Origin: Syncephalis plumigaleata
Lineage: Eukaryota; Zoopagomycota; Zoopagomycetes; Zoopagales; Piptocephalidaceae
Reading direction: 5' to 3'
Assembly: GCA_025201365.1 (NCBI GenBank)
Contig: JAIXMF010000008.1
Coordinates: 744,001-808,000, forward strand
DNA: 64,000 nt
Each line of letters opens with the position of its first letter. Within the stretch, counting starts at the first letter, position 1. The translations under genes were made by a program, and so were the position numbers. This document shows positions 1-13,890 of this stretch, in pieces. The notes beneath the pieces were generated by a model that was given only the letters and a program-made list of their open reading frames with translations, was not told the DNA's origin and ran no database searches.

Positions 1-470
1 ATATTTGTGTGTTTATCATCTATTTGCACGTGTGTTCATCGCTCTTTTTATATATCTCTTCATTGGCACAGCACTTTGCGTGCAAATTTTATCGTTTCCA
101 TACATATTCTATCGTAACCTCACTCTTTTACTCTTTTACCAGTTAAAGCGTGCTCGTTTGCTTTCTCTTTCTTTTTCTTTCTCTTGAACGATCAAGTTCA
201 TTTTTTATACACTTGGCATATTGTGTTCGTATACGAGTGTGAGTGCGAGTGTTCTATTGGGTGTGTGTGAGAGTCTTACTAGCTGGTTTCACTAACTACT
301 ACAATCACCACAATCACTCGAATAGTAGTGTTTTCTACTATCGTGCATAGTATCTATCTTTGCTTGTCTTTCTTTTGGTCATTCCTCTTGTTCCATCTCT
401 CATCTACATAACTACTATTACTATTACTATATTCTTCTAATAATAGTCGCACTACTCCTACTACTACATA
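1..470 (+). promoter_or_regulatory. Upstream region of the KHA1-like gene
   Basis: No gene is visible. The + strand is pyrimidine-rich, with CT tracts around 140-185 and 360-440, as upstream of other + genes in this window. The short open frame at 5-187 is low-complexity Leu/Phe/Ser and is not supported as a gene. No clear TATA box was identified. Confidence 0.4.
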
Positions 471-3102
471 ATGTCTACGGACGTAGGTGGCATTCTTGCC
501 GGATCTAATCCCATAAAGTATAATAGTGGTAACCCACTGCCACTCTTTCTAATACAGGTAAGCAATAGCATATTACTACACGATAGCAATACTAATATAT
601 GCTTGTATGCTCTTTAGGCACTAGTCATCATTTTATTATGTCGTCTATTGCAGTACCCACTCTCTTATCTGCGTCAACCTCGTGTTATTGCCGAGGTTAT
701 CGGCGGTATCTTGCTAGGACCCACGGCATTCGGTCGTATTGATGGATTTACCGCGACTCTCTTCCCGGCTCCTTCTCTGCCATTAATCAATTTGATCTCC
801 AACTTTGGTTGGTCTTCTTCTTGTTCCTGGTGGGTCTTGAACTGGATCCCGCCATGCTACTCAAGTCGGCTCGTCGCACCATTGGTATCTCGTTGGCGGG
901 TATGGCCTTACCCTTCGGTGTTGGCGTGGCCGTCTCCTATGCACTCTACCAGCAATTAGATGAACAATACAAGAAATCAGGTTTCGGCGGATTCCTCCTC
1001 TTCTGCGGTATTGCCATGGCCATCACTGCCTTCCCGGTATTGGCGCGTATTCTTACGGAATTGAACTTGCTTAAAACACACGTCGGTTCCATTACCATTT
1101 CTGCTGCCGCCGTGGATGACGCCGTCTCCTGGTGCTTACTCGCCTTGGTAATCGCCATTGTCAATGCTGGCAGTGGTATACACGCACTCTACATCTTCCT
1201 GGTGGCCATCGGCTATGTACTCTTCCTTATCCTAGCGGTACGACCGGCATTCATACGCTACGTCATCCCGCGTTTCTACAATCCCGAGGTTGGACCATCG
1301 CAATTCATCGTCACTATCGTCGTGGTGATGGTGTTCATTAGCGCTTTCTTCACCGATGCCCTTGGTATTCACGCGATTTTTGGTGGATTCGTCATTGGTG
1401 TCATTATGCCGCATGAGGGTGGATTTGCCGTTAAATTGACGGAAAAGATCGAGGATCTCGTTACTGTCGTGTTCCTGCCACTCTACTTTGCGCTATCAGG
1501 TCTCAAAACCGAAATCGGCCTGCTCAACGATGGCAAATCATGGGGTATGGTCATTCTAGTGATTGTGGTGGCTGTAGGCGGTAAGGTCGTCGGATGCTCA
1601 TCGGTAGCCAAACTCAGTGGTATGACTTGGCGTGAAGCATTATCGGTGGGATTCCTCATGAACTGCAAGGGTCTCGTCGAGTTGATCGTACTGAACTTGG
1701 GATTAGACGCGGGTGTCATCGACAAGAAGGTGTTCGCCATTCTCGTGCTAATGGCATTGGTAACCACCTTCATTACAACACCTATGGTCATGTGGTTGTA
1801 CCCACCGCGCTACTGGCGTAACGTCAAGGGTATGACACGCGCCAATAGTCGTATGGCATCGCCGATTGCCACCATGAGTGGAGCGGTAACACCGTCCGAG
1901 TTGCTAGTATGTCTTAGTAGAATGCGTCAAGTACCCGCTATTATGCAGTTGATCCGTGTATTGGCACCACGTCGTCGTAAAACGAATAATCGTCGTGTTG
2001 TCCATGCTTTACGCTTGGTAGAACTAGGCCAACGTGAATCGGCGGTGATGCGTGGTCAGGAGATACACGAGATTACTCGACACGATCCAGTCAGTAATGT
2101 GCTACGTGCCTTTGGTCAACTAAGCGGTGTCACCGTCGATGCAGCCATGACAGTGGCCGAGATGACCAGCTATCCAACTGCCGTGGCAGATCACTCCATG
2201 GACATTGATGCCGGTCTCGTGGTCGTGCCATGGACCATCACCACTCAGGAGAATTCTAGCGGCGGCATTGACGACGATGAGATTGTCCCGACATTCGATG
2301 CCAACTCGACGATCTCCTACTTGAGTCAGGACCCGAGACATGCCTCATTCGTCGAGGGATTATTCGACACGGTCGCCTGCTCATGTGCCGTACTAATCGA
2401 TCGCGGTCTCGGTAATGGCGAGGTAACCGTACGTTTCGAGCAATCCAACAAGAACACTGCACAACCAGCACCAACTCGACCAGTCACCATGACCTCGGTA
2501 GCAGTGGCACCCAATGATAATACATCAACCTTGAATAGACATGATAGTCAAGGCACCATTGCATCGACACCTGCCGAGATGAGTGAAGCACAAACTGCTT
2601 CTGACGCATTAGCACATCGTGATACACCTGGTTATCGTAACAACAACAACAACAACAACGATGTTGATGATGAGTTTGCCAGTTTCGATAAGACAGGCGA
2701 GGCTATCGCATTATTCTTTGGCGGTGCTGATGATCGACGTGCTGTTGAAACCGCACAAACCATGATGCGTAACGGTGTACGTGTTACCGTTATTCGTTAC
2801 CGTTCACCGGGTGAGATCATTCCTGAATCTATCGATCAAACGCTATTCGCCGAGTTAAGCAATCGTATTACGGTGATCGATGTTACCATGTCGGTGGCAG
2901 ATGCACGCACCGATGCTGTTAATCGTGTCAAGGAACTAAGTCATCGTGATGTGGTCATTCTCGGTAGAAATGAGAAGAACACGAGTGAACCTGTTGTAGG
3001 TGTATTAGGTACTACTGCCGTACAATTATTGAAAGCGGTTGTCGTGCTAGTATGATGGTTGTTCGTGGACCATTACCCATTGATTACGGCACTAATTATT
3101 AA
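471..3102 (+). CDS. KHA1: KHA1-like K+(Na+)/H+ antiporter (CPA2 family)
   Basis: Monovalent cation/proton exchanger of the KefB/CHX type; the yeast homologue acts in Golgi/endosomal membranes. Exon 1 is 471-557 (starts MSTDVGG) and exon 2 starts at 618 after a 60 bp intron. The start of the exchanger domain is clear (LRQPRVIAEVIGGILLGPTA), followed by VGLELDP and about ten further hydrophobic segments to residue ~440. A soluble tail follows, with a CHX-like block (EAIALFFGGADDRRA, near 2697-2745). The frame breaks twice. Near 806-810, NFG must shift to reach LVFFLFLVGLELDP. Near 3040-3050, the tail ASMMVVRGPLPIDYGTNY, ending at 3100-3102, lies one frame over from the frame that stops at 3055. 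Both fit one missing base. Family call sure; whether the breaks are real is open. Confidence 0.85.
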
Positions 3103-3476
3103 TCAATCTCTACCACATTAGTAGTAGTAGTAGTAGTATTTAACACGTAATGACGATGACGACGTCGATGACCCTTATATTTGATGTGTTTCATTCACTG
3201 ATTCTTTCCATTTCTACTCATCATCATTTCACTTCATTTATATATGTCTATCTATGTGCATTCTTTTCTACTATCTCTATCCTATTCTATTCTATCTTAT
3301 TACGATGATGATATAGAGTAGTAATAAATTATAAAGAATCCCCCCTCTGGCTATTTATTTACCATGTAATTTAATAATGTGCCTTAATTGTCTACATTAA
3401 TTATGATCATCATGTCCTATTATTCATTTATTTAGAAATCATCGTAAACCAACACATTAATCAATTCATTCATTCA
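3103..3476. other. Convergent 3' spacer
   Basis: AT-rich spacer between the KHA1-like gene (+) and PheRS beta (-), both ending here. It holds a short GTA/TAG repeat near 3120-3137 and no open frame of note. Confidence 0.5.
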
Positions 3477-6061
3477 TTAAAGGAATGGTTCTAGATTGAA
3501 TTCCAATGCTGAACAAGGATAGTTAATCTCAAAGTTTTGTAAAACTTTAGGATGTAGTACACCGAGTGTACCAATAGTTTTGACTGATTGTTCACGATCA
3601 CGTAGATAAATATTGGCACTACGACCAGGGAAGTAAGTAGCATCTACAATCATGGTAACATGACAAGTAATTAATTATACTGCTACTACTGCTACTACTG
3701 CTACTACTACTATTAATTGTAATAACTTACTTTCATATTCGGCAATAAAATAGCCTGGTTCCTTGCTAGTGGCATTCACCAAAGGTACATCTAGCATACG
3801 CATCATACGATTAAGTGCACCATGAATGATCTATCATTATGATATAAGCATTTATGATTATGATATCCATGTATATTGTACTTGCCTCGAATCCACTTGT
3901 TTTATTGCTGTAAACGGCACAGACATGACGTTCATTACGAGCACGACGCTCCTCGCGTTCATCCTTTAAACCGACATCGGATACCTCGAATATACGCAAT
4001 GGCAATGGATGTTTCCTATTACTATGAATGGTCTTTAATAGACCGGGTAATAGCAAACTACGTACAACCTGTATGATCATTAGCAAAATGAGTATACGAT
4101 CATGTCAACACGCTAGATCATTCTACTCACTTGATATTCTACGGTTTTTGGATTGGCTAATTTAATGGCAACACTACCATCATCCACTTGATTAAGGAAC
4201 GCGTAGTTCTCATCGTGTGAGCACTAATACGAATTAAATCAGTATTCGTATGATGTAATAACAAAATACTCACTAGAATAAGTGGTAATACTTCGGTCCA
4301 ACCGGCCAATGCAAACTCCCGTCTTATTTGATCGCTCAACTTGTTAATAGGCAATGGTGCGGCAATCGTGTTGGTATTGGGGAAGATACGCTTAATCTTG
4401 TTATAACCATAAGCAATGGCGACATCCTCCATAATATCACAGGCGTGTAGAATGTCACTACGTGTGGGTGGGATACTCGCCGTGATGACGCGCTCATCAG
4501 ACGAGGCGGTAGCACCCAATCCCATACGTTGTAGATAGTTGACAATCTGCGTCGATGTTAATTGCACGCCTACACAACCATTGATATAGTCAACGGATGC
4601 ATCGATGGTGTGTTCGCTCAAGTCGGGGTAGCGCAACGTGCGACCATCAGGATAGACGACATCGACCGGTTCAACGCTATAATAGTGGTCATGATCATTC
4701 TATTAGAAAAAACGATACAGACATTACACTAGTGATGACAATGATGACACATACCTCCATTGATCGGTGCAATACTCGGAGAATGCCGTGATGATTGTAT
4801 TCAACACGACGCGTGCCTTTGTTACATCAGTAGCGGTACATTCGATGAAAATGTTCTTTGTCTCGGTGGTTATCTTTGAGTGATCACCATTAATGATGGG
4901 CGGTAATGATAATACCGTGTTGTCCGCGTCATATACTACTGGATATACGGGTGAATCACGAATAATGGGCAGGTATTTACCGAGATGACGATCATTCTAT
5001 TATAACAAGTATAAATATATGTATATATATATATAGAATGTAATTACTACTACTACTAACAAAACTTACTTCATAGAATGACATGAGTGCTGGACCATCC
5101 AAGGAGACAGTTTGATTCAATGGAATAAACTTGATGTCTTTAGGTGGTTGTGCACGATAATAGAACGGGCCCTTGATCTTGTCGAGATCATGTGTACCAA
5201 TTGATACCAATGTACGCTTACTAAATGGTGCATCTTACTAATCAATACGTCGAATTGACGATAATAGAACATTACTAACCGACAGATATTCTGATGCAAC
5301 TTCTCCTGTAGATCGATAAAACTATTGTATCGGAAATCATCAAGTGTCACATTACGTAGAATGGCCGCTACAACAATAGGACGAACTTGCGCCACCTATC
5401 ATTCACATCATCATTGCAATAGAGATTAGATACAAGTTAATTAAACATCATGCTTGTAGAGTATATATATGTATATGTATATGTATATGTATGCTACCTC
5501 TGGTGCTACATAAAGTTTCTCAACGGATTGACCAGCAGGTGGATCACTAAGATGATACTGCGGTGGTTTCATCTTTTCCTGGAAGATAAGCAATGCCTTT
5601 GCAATACCTTCTAAGCATAGCAAATCGTAACTAAACATGTCATGGATTGTGAGTCATTACGATTAATATGATTACTGCTGCTACTACTACTACTACTTAC
5701 CGATTAGCAGAAATATCGATCTTTAGGATAGGCCGATCGGATAGACCCTCCGCTTTTTCCGCTCCCTTTTCACGGGTGGCCATTTCCTTCTCTGATGTCT
5801 AGCATACATCATATTAATCACGATATATATATATATATATGCATATATATAAATGCTAAAATAGTATGACGTGTTCTATCGCACTTACATCCTCATCCAG
5901 TTCAATGCCAAATTCAAAGCATAGATCACGGAATTCCTCAGTGGCTTATGCCCATCTCCTGTTAGTTATATGCATATAGGGTCAATCTCGTATTATTACT
6001 TACTATAACTTCGGCCTAAAGCCTTGAATAATTCCTCTTTGTCAACGTTAACGGTCGGCAT
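3477..6061 (-). CDS. FRS1: Phenylalanyl-tRNA synthetase beta subunit, cytosolic
   Basis: Forms the alpha2-beta2 PheRS that charges tRNA-Phe in the cytosol; beta carries the B3/B4 (editing) and B5 domains and does not hold the aminoacylation site. The start is the ATG at 6061-6059: [16 protein letters not shown] is the usual eukaryotic beta N-terminus. Following blocks read in order across about ten exons: EFRDLCFEF, a long exon at 4157-4670 including [15 protein letters not shown] and [14 protein letters not shown], then [57 protein letters not shown] and the C-terminal [18 protein letters not shown] before TAA at 3477-3479. Introns are 50-110 bp with GT-AG ends; several contain ATG/TAC microsatellites. 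No frame break seen. Divergently arranged with the ornithine aminotransferase gene. Confidence 0.93.
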
Positions 6062-6954
6062 AATGATCGTTGCTACCAATAGCAGATAGAACTATTGTTT
6101 ACGAAATTGTATACGCTGAACAAGAGCAGAGCAAGAAATGGAATAAGAGAGCGAGAGCAAAGAAAGAGGAGAAAATACAAGTGCAAACTCATATCATTTG
6201 TGATAAATCGAATCACACACCCAACATCATCATCATCATCAGCAGCATCACTATTTGATCTAGAGATCTTTCATCTCAATTAACAATTTGTATACTGCTT
6301 TCTAACTATTATGAATATCTTATATGTTTTATATACATGTATGTAGTCTTCTATTGATATCAGTTCTAATACAGGTAGACACAATCACTATCGTTATCGG
6401 CATATCAGTGTATAACCAGTTTATGCGTAATACGAGTAGGTGTCCACATCCCTTTACTTTCATCCTATGCCCTATCCTCTCTCCTCTCTCCTCTCCTATT
6501 CTATTCTATTTCATCAACTATTGGTGCTTATTGTCCTTCCATCTACAGCATCACTGCTGTATAAAGTGGCAATTTTCTCACGCTTGTTATGATAACGCTG
6601 CCATCATGCTCGTTTTGTATGCATCTATGAGCAAACACGTACAAACAAACGAGTACATACAGAATATGCGACACTCATGCTTATTCATTCTGTGTTTCAA
6701 CGGATATAAATAGGGCAGGATTCATCCTCCTTAACATGTCTCATCCACTTTCTTTCGCGTTCTACTTGTTACTTTTTCTCGTTCTACTCTTTCACTCAAC
6801 TATATAGGCAATCAATACGCTATCGGCTATTCGTGTCGTTCTTACTTGATCACATATCATCATCCATCGTAGTCGTCGTACATACCTGTACCTACAACTT
6901 ACCTACTATCCAATCACCATTGTCGTTCATAGCAAAGTAAATAAGCTACGCAAC
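6062..6954. promoter_or_regulatory. Divergent promoter region, FRS1 / ornithine aminotransferase
   Basis: About 0.9 kb between two divergent starts. The half next to FRS1 is purine-rich on + (6120-6180). The half next to the aminotransferase is CT-rich on + (6470-6500, 6740-6800). The open frame at 6324-6713 is compositionally odd and lacks any recognisable domain, so it is not called. Confidence 0.45.
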
Positions 6955-9063
6955 ATGGCTTCCACTCTCAGTAGCGATGCGCTTATCCATATGGAGGCTG
7001 ACTATGCCGCCCACAAGTAAGTGGTACCTCTCTTGTTCTTCTTCTTCTTCTTCTTTGCTAGTCATCTCGCTGTCTATGTTTGTTTACACCATAACTTATA
7101 AACATGTATCGTTATTGCTTTCCTCTATTCGATTAGCTACCATCCAATGCCTGTAGTATTCGAGAAGGCTCAAGGCGTTTATGTATGGGATCCAGAGGGT
7201 AACAAATATATCGACTTTTTATCCGCCTACTCGGCAGTCAATCAAGGTAAGTTAGCTAGCTAGCTAGCTAGTCGTACTTGCCTTGTGCAAGCTGTGCAAG
7301 TTGTGCTTGTACTTGTGCTTGTGTAGAGACATGCATGCATACATCCTTATGACATGACTGTGACGGCATTCATCCAACCATTGACACGTTCTACTTTTCC
7401 CTTATTTCTTATAGGCCATTCGCACCCCAAGATCATCAAGGCACTCACCGATCAAGCGAGTAAATTATGCTTGAGTTCTCGAGCATTCTACAATAACATG
7501 CTACCTCAGTATGCTAAATTTGTTACTGAAGTAAGTGTTAGTAATATAATAATAATGATAGTGTAACATTATTAATACTCATCATCATTCGTTATTAGTA
7601 TTTTGGCTTTGATATGTTATTGCCCACTAATACCGGTGCTGAAGCAGTAGAGACTGCCATTAAAATGGCTCGCAAATGGGGCTACTCAAAGGTAATTGCG
7701 AACAGTAATTCTACTAAATAGGTTCTAATCATATTATTCGATCTATGCACGAGTAGAAGGGTATTCCGCAAGATCAAGCCATTGTACTAGCTTGTCAGGG
7801 TAACTTCCACGGTCGTACCATCGGTGTCGTGTCAATGTCCAATGATCCCGAGGCACGTAAGGAATTCGGGCCATTTGTGCCATTAGTCACTAGCAATTCT
7901 CCAAGCACTGGTAAGCGGTGTAGAGCTATTCAACAGTCGCAGTAACAATAGTAACAGAGCAAAATCGTTGATATCATGAATAATTAGGTAAACCTATTCG
8001 TTTCAATAATATTCCGGATATTGAAGAGGCATTTGCGTCACATGGTGACAATATGGCTGCCTTCCTAGTGGAACCTATCCAAGGAGAAGCAGGGTAAGTA
8101 ATGCAAAACAGCATCTATTACTACTATTGACCTAGGATGATGTGTATATGATGTGTTGCTTGTTGTCTCTTCCTCCTCCTTCTATTATAGTATCGTTGTA
8201 CCCGATGATGCCTTCCTTCTTCGTGCCTATGAGCTTTGTAAAAAGCATAATGTTCTCTTTATTGCCGACGAGATTCAAACGGGTATTGCTCGTACCGGTA
8301 AATTGCTTGCCATCAATCATGTTGGCATCAAGCCAGATATCGTCACCCTTGGCAAAGCGCTAAGTGGTGGTGTCTACCCGGTAAGCGCGGTCCTCTCCAG
8401 CAAGGAAGTGATGCTATGCATTGAACCAGGTAAGCATGACAATGACAATGACAATGCAATGACAGTAGAGAAATCGAATTAAATGCTTATACGATGATTA
8501 GGCTCGCATGGCAGTACCTTTGGTGGTAATCCAATTGCCTGTGCTGTAGCGATGGCTGCATTAACCGTGGTTAAAGAAGAGAACTTGGCTCATAATGTAT
8601 GTAGTATCATTTCATTACCACGAGCATGATTACTAACTCATTATGCGTATACATCATAGTCCGAAGAACGTGGTAAACAGTTACGACAATTGTTGAATGA
8701 CATTAAACATCCTCTCATTAAAGAAGGTGAGTACTGATTGATTGACTAATTGATTGATTGACGTGTTAATCGATATATTAATAATAATAATATGGAATAG
8801 TTCGTGGAAGAGGTCTTCTCAATGCCATCGAGATTGATAATCATTTGATGCCTGGTAAGGGTGCATGGCATTTATGTCTAATCATGAAGAAGAACGGACT
8901 TTTGGCCAAGCCCACCCACGATACGATTATTCGATTTGCGCCTCCACTTTGCATTACGGAGGAACAAATACGCGATGCAGTTGAGATTATCAAGCGTAGT
9001 ATTCAAGAATTGGAAACAGTAACGGATGTGAAGAGTATTCCTGGCATGGAGTACGAGCATTAA
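6955..9063 (+). CDS. CAR2: Ornithine aminotransferase (PLP, class III)
   Basis: Converts ornithine plus 2-oxoglutarate to glutamate semialdehyde and glutamate in arginine catabolism; cytosolic in yeasts. The start [21 protein letters not shown] has no obvious presequence. Exon 1 is 6955-7016, exon 2 starts at 7137; about nine exons in all. Landmarks: [87 protein letters not shown], and the PLP-lysine block [15 protein letters not shown], then [17 protein letters not shown] and a class III tail to EYEH. No frame breaks. The intron at 7247 holds a (CTAG)n stretch. Family, length (~440 aa) and motif order agree fully. Confidence 0.95.
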
Positions 9064-10446
9064 CTTGTTGGATTTGTGATCACAATAGACATACACGTAT
9101 GATGTACATCCTGCCCTCCTATCATCAAGATATGTCTATCTTGTTATTAGGTGCTAGTACTTGTACAAGTGAGTACCATTAGTAGTAATACTACTAGATC
9201 ATAATCTATTGAATGTGAATAGCTTGTACGTTGCACTAGTAGTCATAATATAATCTTACGCTTGCCTTTATACATTTAAATGATGAGGTTTGCATCAAAT
9301 CCAACTTACACATTTACACAAATTATTCGAATAAACCGGAAAGGTTCATCCTATTAATCAGCACTATTAATACATGTTGATATCATTGTTATGTTCTGTC
9401 AACCAACCAACTATCATATCTCCATTTATATGTTTATAGAGTTGTACGATATCAATACAATGGAGATGATTAGAATCTCATTTTGGGGTATTTTCCTTGA
9501 ATCAGCAGTATACGAATACGTAAAACGCAAATCTTAACAATGCCAGTAATAGAAACAATAAGTGTAGTAGATTGACAAATATATACACGCTTACAGGTTC
9601 ATATTAATGGTAGAAATGTGTGCGCGAATACCCTTGTATTCATCTATGGTCTCACCTTGTCATTCCACTCATGTTTATCCGTATATTCCACTTTTCCTAC
9701 TTTAGTAAATTCAAAGAAAGGAAAAACCATAATGGTTAACCATAACACGCACGTTTTAGTCGCACGAATTGCCTAATTCAAATGTTGTATAGTCGTGTGT
9801 GTGTGTGCCTCTTTCTCTCTCTTTCTGTATGGTATGTCTGTTTCTCAGCGATCGTTCTCTCTCTCTTTCCTTCTTTCGCTGTTCTATGAATTATTTTGTT
9901 ACATCATCACGTGGAGATCACTACTTTTGAGTTTCATCCATGGTTCCGTCGTGTATTTATATGATAACTAGTCAATTCATTATGAAAATAGGGGCGTATT
10001 TCACGTCGTATCTTTTTCTCTTACTACGTCCACTCCCTTGACTATCATTTCCATTACTCTTTCTCTTTCGTTCGCTAGTCGTTGAGAAGGTTAACAGAAC
10101 GCTTTAACGATCCTTATATAAAATACACAACCGTGACATTAACGATATCCCATCCTCGCTCGCTCGCTCGCTCTCTCTCTCATCCCTCTCATCCATCTCC
10201 TTTATTTTACTTGCTGTCTCTCTCCTTTCTTTCTTTAAACAGTGATAGTAATAGTGATTGATATTATAGTGTTATACATTATCTATTTCGTAGTATAAAA
10301 CGAAGTAAATAAAGTGTATACGGTGTGTGTGTGTGTGTGTGGTTAAACAAATACACCGTATTGTTACGGGGTAGTCACGGACGTGTGCATGTATGTGTGT
10401 GTGTGTATGAGTTGGCGTATATTCCTACTCTCTCACAACATCCAAC
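9064..10446. other. Intergenic, 1.4 kb, no gene seen
   Basis: AT-rich with simple repeats: GT runs near 9796 and 10323-10342, CT runs near 9810-9880 and 10155-10180. A TATA-like ttatataaaatac lies near 10114, about 330 bp before the next start codon. No credible coding frame. Confidence 0.5.
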
Positions 10447-12081
10447 ATGACCAGACCGCTAACCTTATGGTTTATGGCCGCAGGCGGTCGTGACCCCTCG
10501 TCTAACTTGTCAGACCCGCAACCACGTGTCACGTCATGGATTTGGTGGCCACAACGCGAAACGGTAAGTGTATATGTGTGTATGGCTTGTTTACTTGTGT
10601 ATCCCTCAAGTAAAAAAAAACAAGGCAAGCATGAGGGGAAAGGAAGTAGGAAACACAACAAGCTTAAACTATTATCCTCCCACTATGTTGTTATTCTATA
10701 GCCACAGTCCAATTGGTTACGAACATTATGGGGCACAGCATTGGCCCTTGATCTTATTCTAGTCGTGTTACAAGCGACAATTATTGGTGTGCTATGCGGT
10801 AATGATGCCGCCATTACATTAACGACATCGGTACCCCTTGTGCAGCACTCCATTTACCTTGCCATGTCCATTTACAATTTCATTTTACTATGGGATGCGT
10901 TACATCGGCGTAATTTCCCGCAATTACTCGGTGCTATTGTGATGCATTTCACGAGTGCCATCTACGCCATTCTACAAGCGGTTTTAGGAACTACCGCACA
11001 TCCCGCAATGGATACCTCAGAGGATAGACGAATTACCCGTGCCATAAGTGCCATTAAAATATTCAATGCTGCGGTGGTGTCTGTCGGTGCCATCATGTTG
11101 GCTTCCATTGCCCGTAAGGCTCGACGTGATTTTGGTTGGCGTGTGTTTAAACATTTAGGTGCTGATCCTCGATTAAAACGTAAGTGTATCATCGATTAGT
11201 ATTCTTCCTAGTTAGCTATAAATGATCGTCTACAGCGAATGTTCACTCTCACTCATTAATTAGGTGTTTACGCCATTCATCATACGCTATTGGCAGCGAT
11301 AAAAATCAACTTATTCTATTTTATTATATATCTATTGCAATATGGATTACTAACGGAAATCAGTACGAAATCGATACATGATGCTCATTGGATCGACTAC
11401 GACGCGGAAGCCAATCCATTGGTGATTGCCGTCATAGTGGTGCAGGTATTCCTCTATCTGTACTTAGCACCGGCCTCATGATACTTTCTGTGAGTAATCT
11501 GTCCATTGGATATAGTCATGCCTAAATGTAAGGAAATACTAACTGGCTAATTGATCAATATGTACGTATACATGGGTATATATAGATTCATCAAGATAAA
11601 CGCTGGTTGTTAGCGATATTTATTTTTACACTTATGATTAGTAATGGATTTCTTCTATATCATATTACAATGGCTAGCATGCAAGCTATTCAATACAATT
11701 ATATTGGCTCGGAAAATTTATCATTTCCTTACTGACTGGTAAGTTGCTTCTCTCCTCGATCCTGTATGTTATCAGTTATTCATATATGTATGTATGTATG
11801 TATACAATTAGCAATTTTATCGTTTTTCTGGACAACCATTACCGCTGTGGCTGCTTTCTGTATCTTTCCTTATTTCGGTACGGGACTCTATCGACATGGT
11901 AAGTGGATTGGATCTAACTAACAATGGTATATACGCTTATTAATGATTCTCATTCATAAATAGTACGTCGTAGTGAACTTCCCAAGGAGATCTTGCCACC
12001 ATTAGCGGGAAATCCACAAATGAACACGACAACACCGTATGGAAATAATCGTGCATCCATATCTAGATGGTCGATAGAATA
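10447..12081 (+). CDS. UPF0658-type Golgi membrane protein
   Basis: Multi-pass protein of the fungus-specific UPF0658 Golgi family; biochemical function unknown. Exon 1 (10447-10562) reads MTRPLTLWFMAAGGRD. Exon 2 (10702-11179) holds three hydrophobic segments and the family signature DFGWRVFKHLGADPRLKR. Exon 3 (from 11264) continues VYAIHHTLLAAIKINLFYF. Later exons give QDKRWLLAIFIFTLM and FFWTTITAVAAFCIF, and the gene ends in WSIE before TAA near 12079-12081. Two one-base frame breaks are seen, near 11470-11474 (the uncorrected frame stops at the TGA after LYLAPAS) and near 11724-11731 (a TGA just before the next donor). Either the gene is decaying or the consensus lacks two bases; similar breaks elsewhere favour the latter. 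Confidence 0.75.
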
Positions 12082-12359
12082 ATTGTAGTAATTGTAATAG
12101 CTGGTTTATTTTTGTTTTGTGTCTTGTACTATTAGCTATTCTCTTCAATTGTAATCATTAGAATAAAGCATCATTATTCAGAAATGATAGATAGATTATG
12201 GAAGAGTAAAAGACACGTAAGATTGTATTTCATTTCATTGGATTAGAGTGGCACATCACACGTAATTGTTGTTGGCTTTCTTTTTTATTTATTTGAATTC
12301 CTTTCCTTCAAACTACTATACATTGTCTTCTCTCATTTGCTCCTATTTTGTGACTAGTA

Positions 12360-13515
12360 TGGCTTCTGAAAGTGCGGCAATATCCACTTCTACTAGTGTT
12401 GATATTAACGATGCACAGGCTCATCTTGATCGAATTGTGGATGCCTGTCATCGACTGAAAACCCTAGTGGACAAAGCCTATATGACAGAAATGAGCGACT
12501 CTGACACTGATCACGTAAGTAGAAACAAACAAGTAAGCAAATGATACACGGGTGTTGGTGCTCGCTTGGATACGATACATGTTGCTTAATAGTGCGCGTT
12601 TACTAAAAGAGAGGAAATATGCCTATGTGTTGACTAGATGGACGACTCCTCTAAGCTTAATGTCTCGCTTGGACTTGGCATGATAGCGAAGCTGAAGCAA
12701 CTGAATCGTACGGCTTACTTTAACGGACGAGATGCTAAAACACACGCCACTACATTTCGGGATAATCTGGAAAGGCAGCATTTGGATTTGCAAAACTTAC
12801 TGTATGAACAAGCTCATTTACGCGAGGAGATTCGTAAATGTCGTGAACGAGAGTGAGTATTAAAAGTGGCAGCAACTTGCACTTTATAATTTGCTTCAAA
12901 TAGCTAACGGGCGAGTAATCATGATTATTAGATATTTATACGCGGATGTGGATATGTACACGCTTGATGAGTTTATGGAGAAGGCACCAGAAGAACTTCG
13001 TGCTCCCGATACAGATGCACACACACTAATGCTGAATCGGCTGCAGTTTGAACTACAAGAACGAGAAAGGTACATACCATTGCAATGATGATTATTTATT
13101 GAGCATGTGAGCAATGATTGATTAGTGTTTACGAGTAGGTTAAAAGAACAGGAGAATGAGTTGTTAAAACGACGACAGGAATTCCTACATGAGAATAAGA
13201 AACGTGGCGAGGAATTACGTCAAGTGGATGAACAGTTTGAAGCATTTGCCAAGGTAAATATCATCACTGTTATTATTAGGAGTTGCTGATGTTTAACATG
13301 TCATTGAATAGATGATGCAACCCATGGTAACAAGTCTTGGATTGCAAGAGACTCGAGACAAGACACGATCAATGGAAGATGATAACGAGATGAACGATAC
13401 GGATCATCATCATCATCATCATCATCATGATGACAAGGCGGATGATGAGATGGACGATGAAATACGCGGGGAACAAGTTGGCACACCTGCCTACTCACGT
13501 AACGCCAATGTCTGA
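12360..13515 (+). CDS. THOC5: THO complex subunit 5 (THOC5/FMIP family)
   Basis: Subunit of THO/TREX, which couples transcription to nuclear mRNA packaging and export. Exons: 12360-12514, 12638-12852, 12932-13069, 13139-13253, 13312-13515. The protein opens with MASESAAISTSTSVDIND, then has the FMIP coiled-coil core: HLDLQNLLYEQAHLREEI, the acidic LDEFMEKAPEEL block and LMLNRLQFELQERERLKEQE. The usual MQP-V-SLGL block is present (MMQPMVTSLGLQ). The last exon is acidic with a run of eight His. At about 280 aa it lacks the long C-terminal half of animal THOC5, as in other compact fungal forms. All introns are GT-AG and the frame stays open. It sits 375 bp upstream of the chitosanase start. Confidence 0.85.
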
Positions 13516-13890
13516 TCATCATCACACTAATATTGCGAAACAAATTGCTCATCTACGCCTTATCCATCATAGAATGGTATTGTTTTTAGTGAATAAGAAG
13601 AAGAGGAAGAGGAAAAACAACTGAACTGGCTCCTTTATTCATTTGTGTTAGTTCATCAGAGAGATACACGATAATAACAATAACCATAATAATGATAATA
13701 ATAATAGTAGTAGTAGTGGCAGTGAATGATGGACCATCCATTGACCTAGTCAAATGAATCAAGGAGATATGGTCTCATGCATGTGCTTCATTACTTATTA
13801 GACTTTAAATACAATGAAGATGTCATTTTGTCATTGTATCATATTCCATTGTCGTTATTCTTTTGTTCAGTACCAATAGTAATAGTAACC
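13516..13890 (+). other. Spacer / 5' region of the chitosanase gene
   Basis: Short AT-rich spacer with AAT/TAG microsatellite at 13680-13720. An upstream in-frame ATG at 13777 would add 38 residues before the signal peptide. The ATG at 13891 is preferred because a clean signal sequence follows it directly. Confidence 0.45.

Noticed and set aside
11447-11470. Possible ~22 bp intron in the UPF0658 gene that would avoid the stop
   Set aside because: Too short for spliceosomal introns; a missing base explains the frame change and fits the same pattern in other genes.
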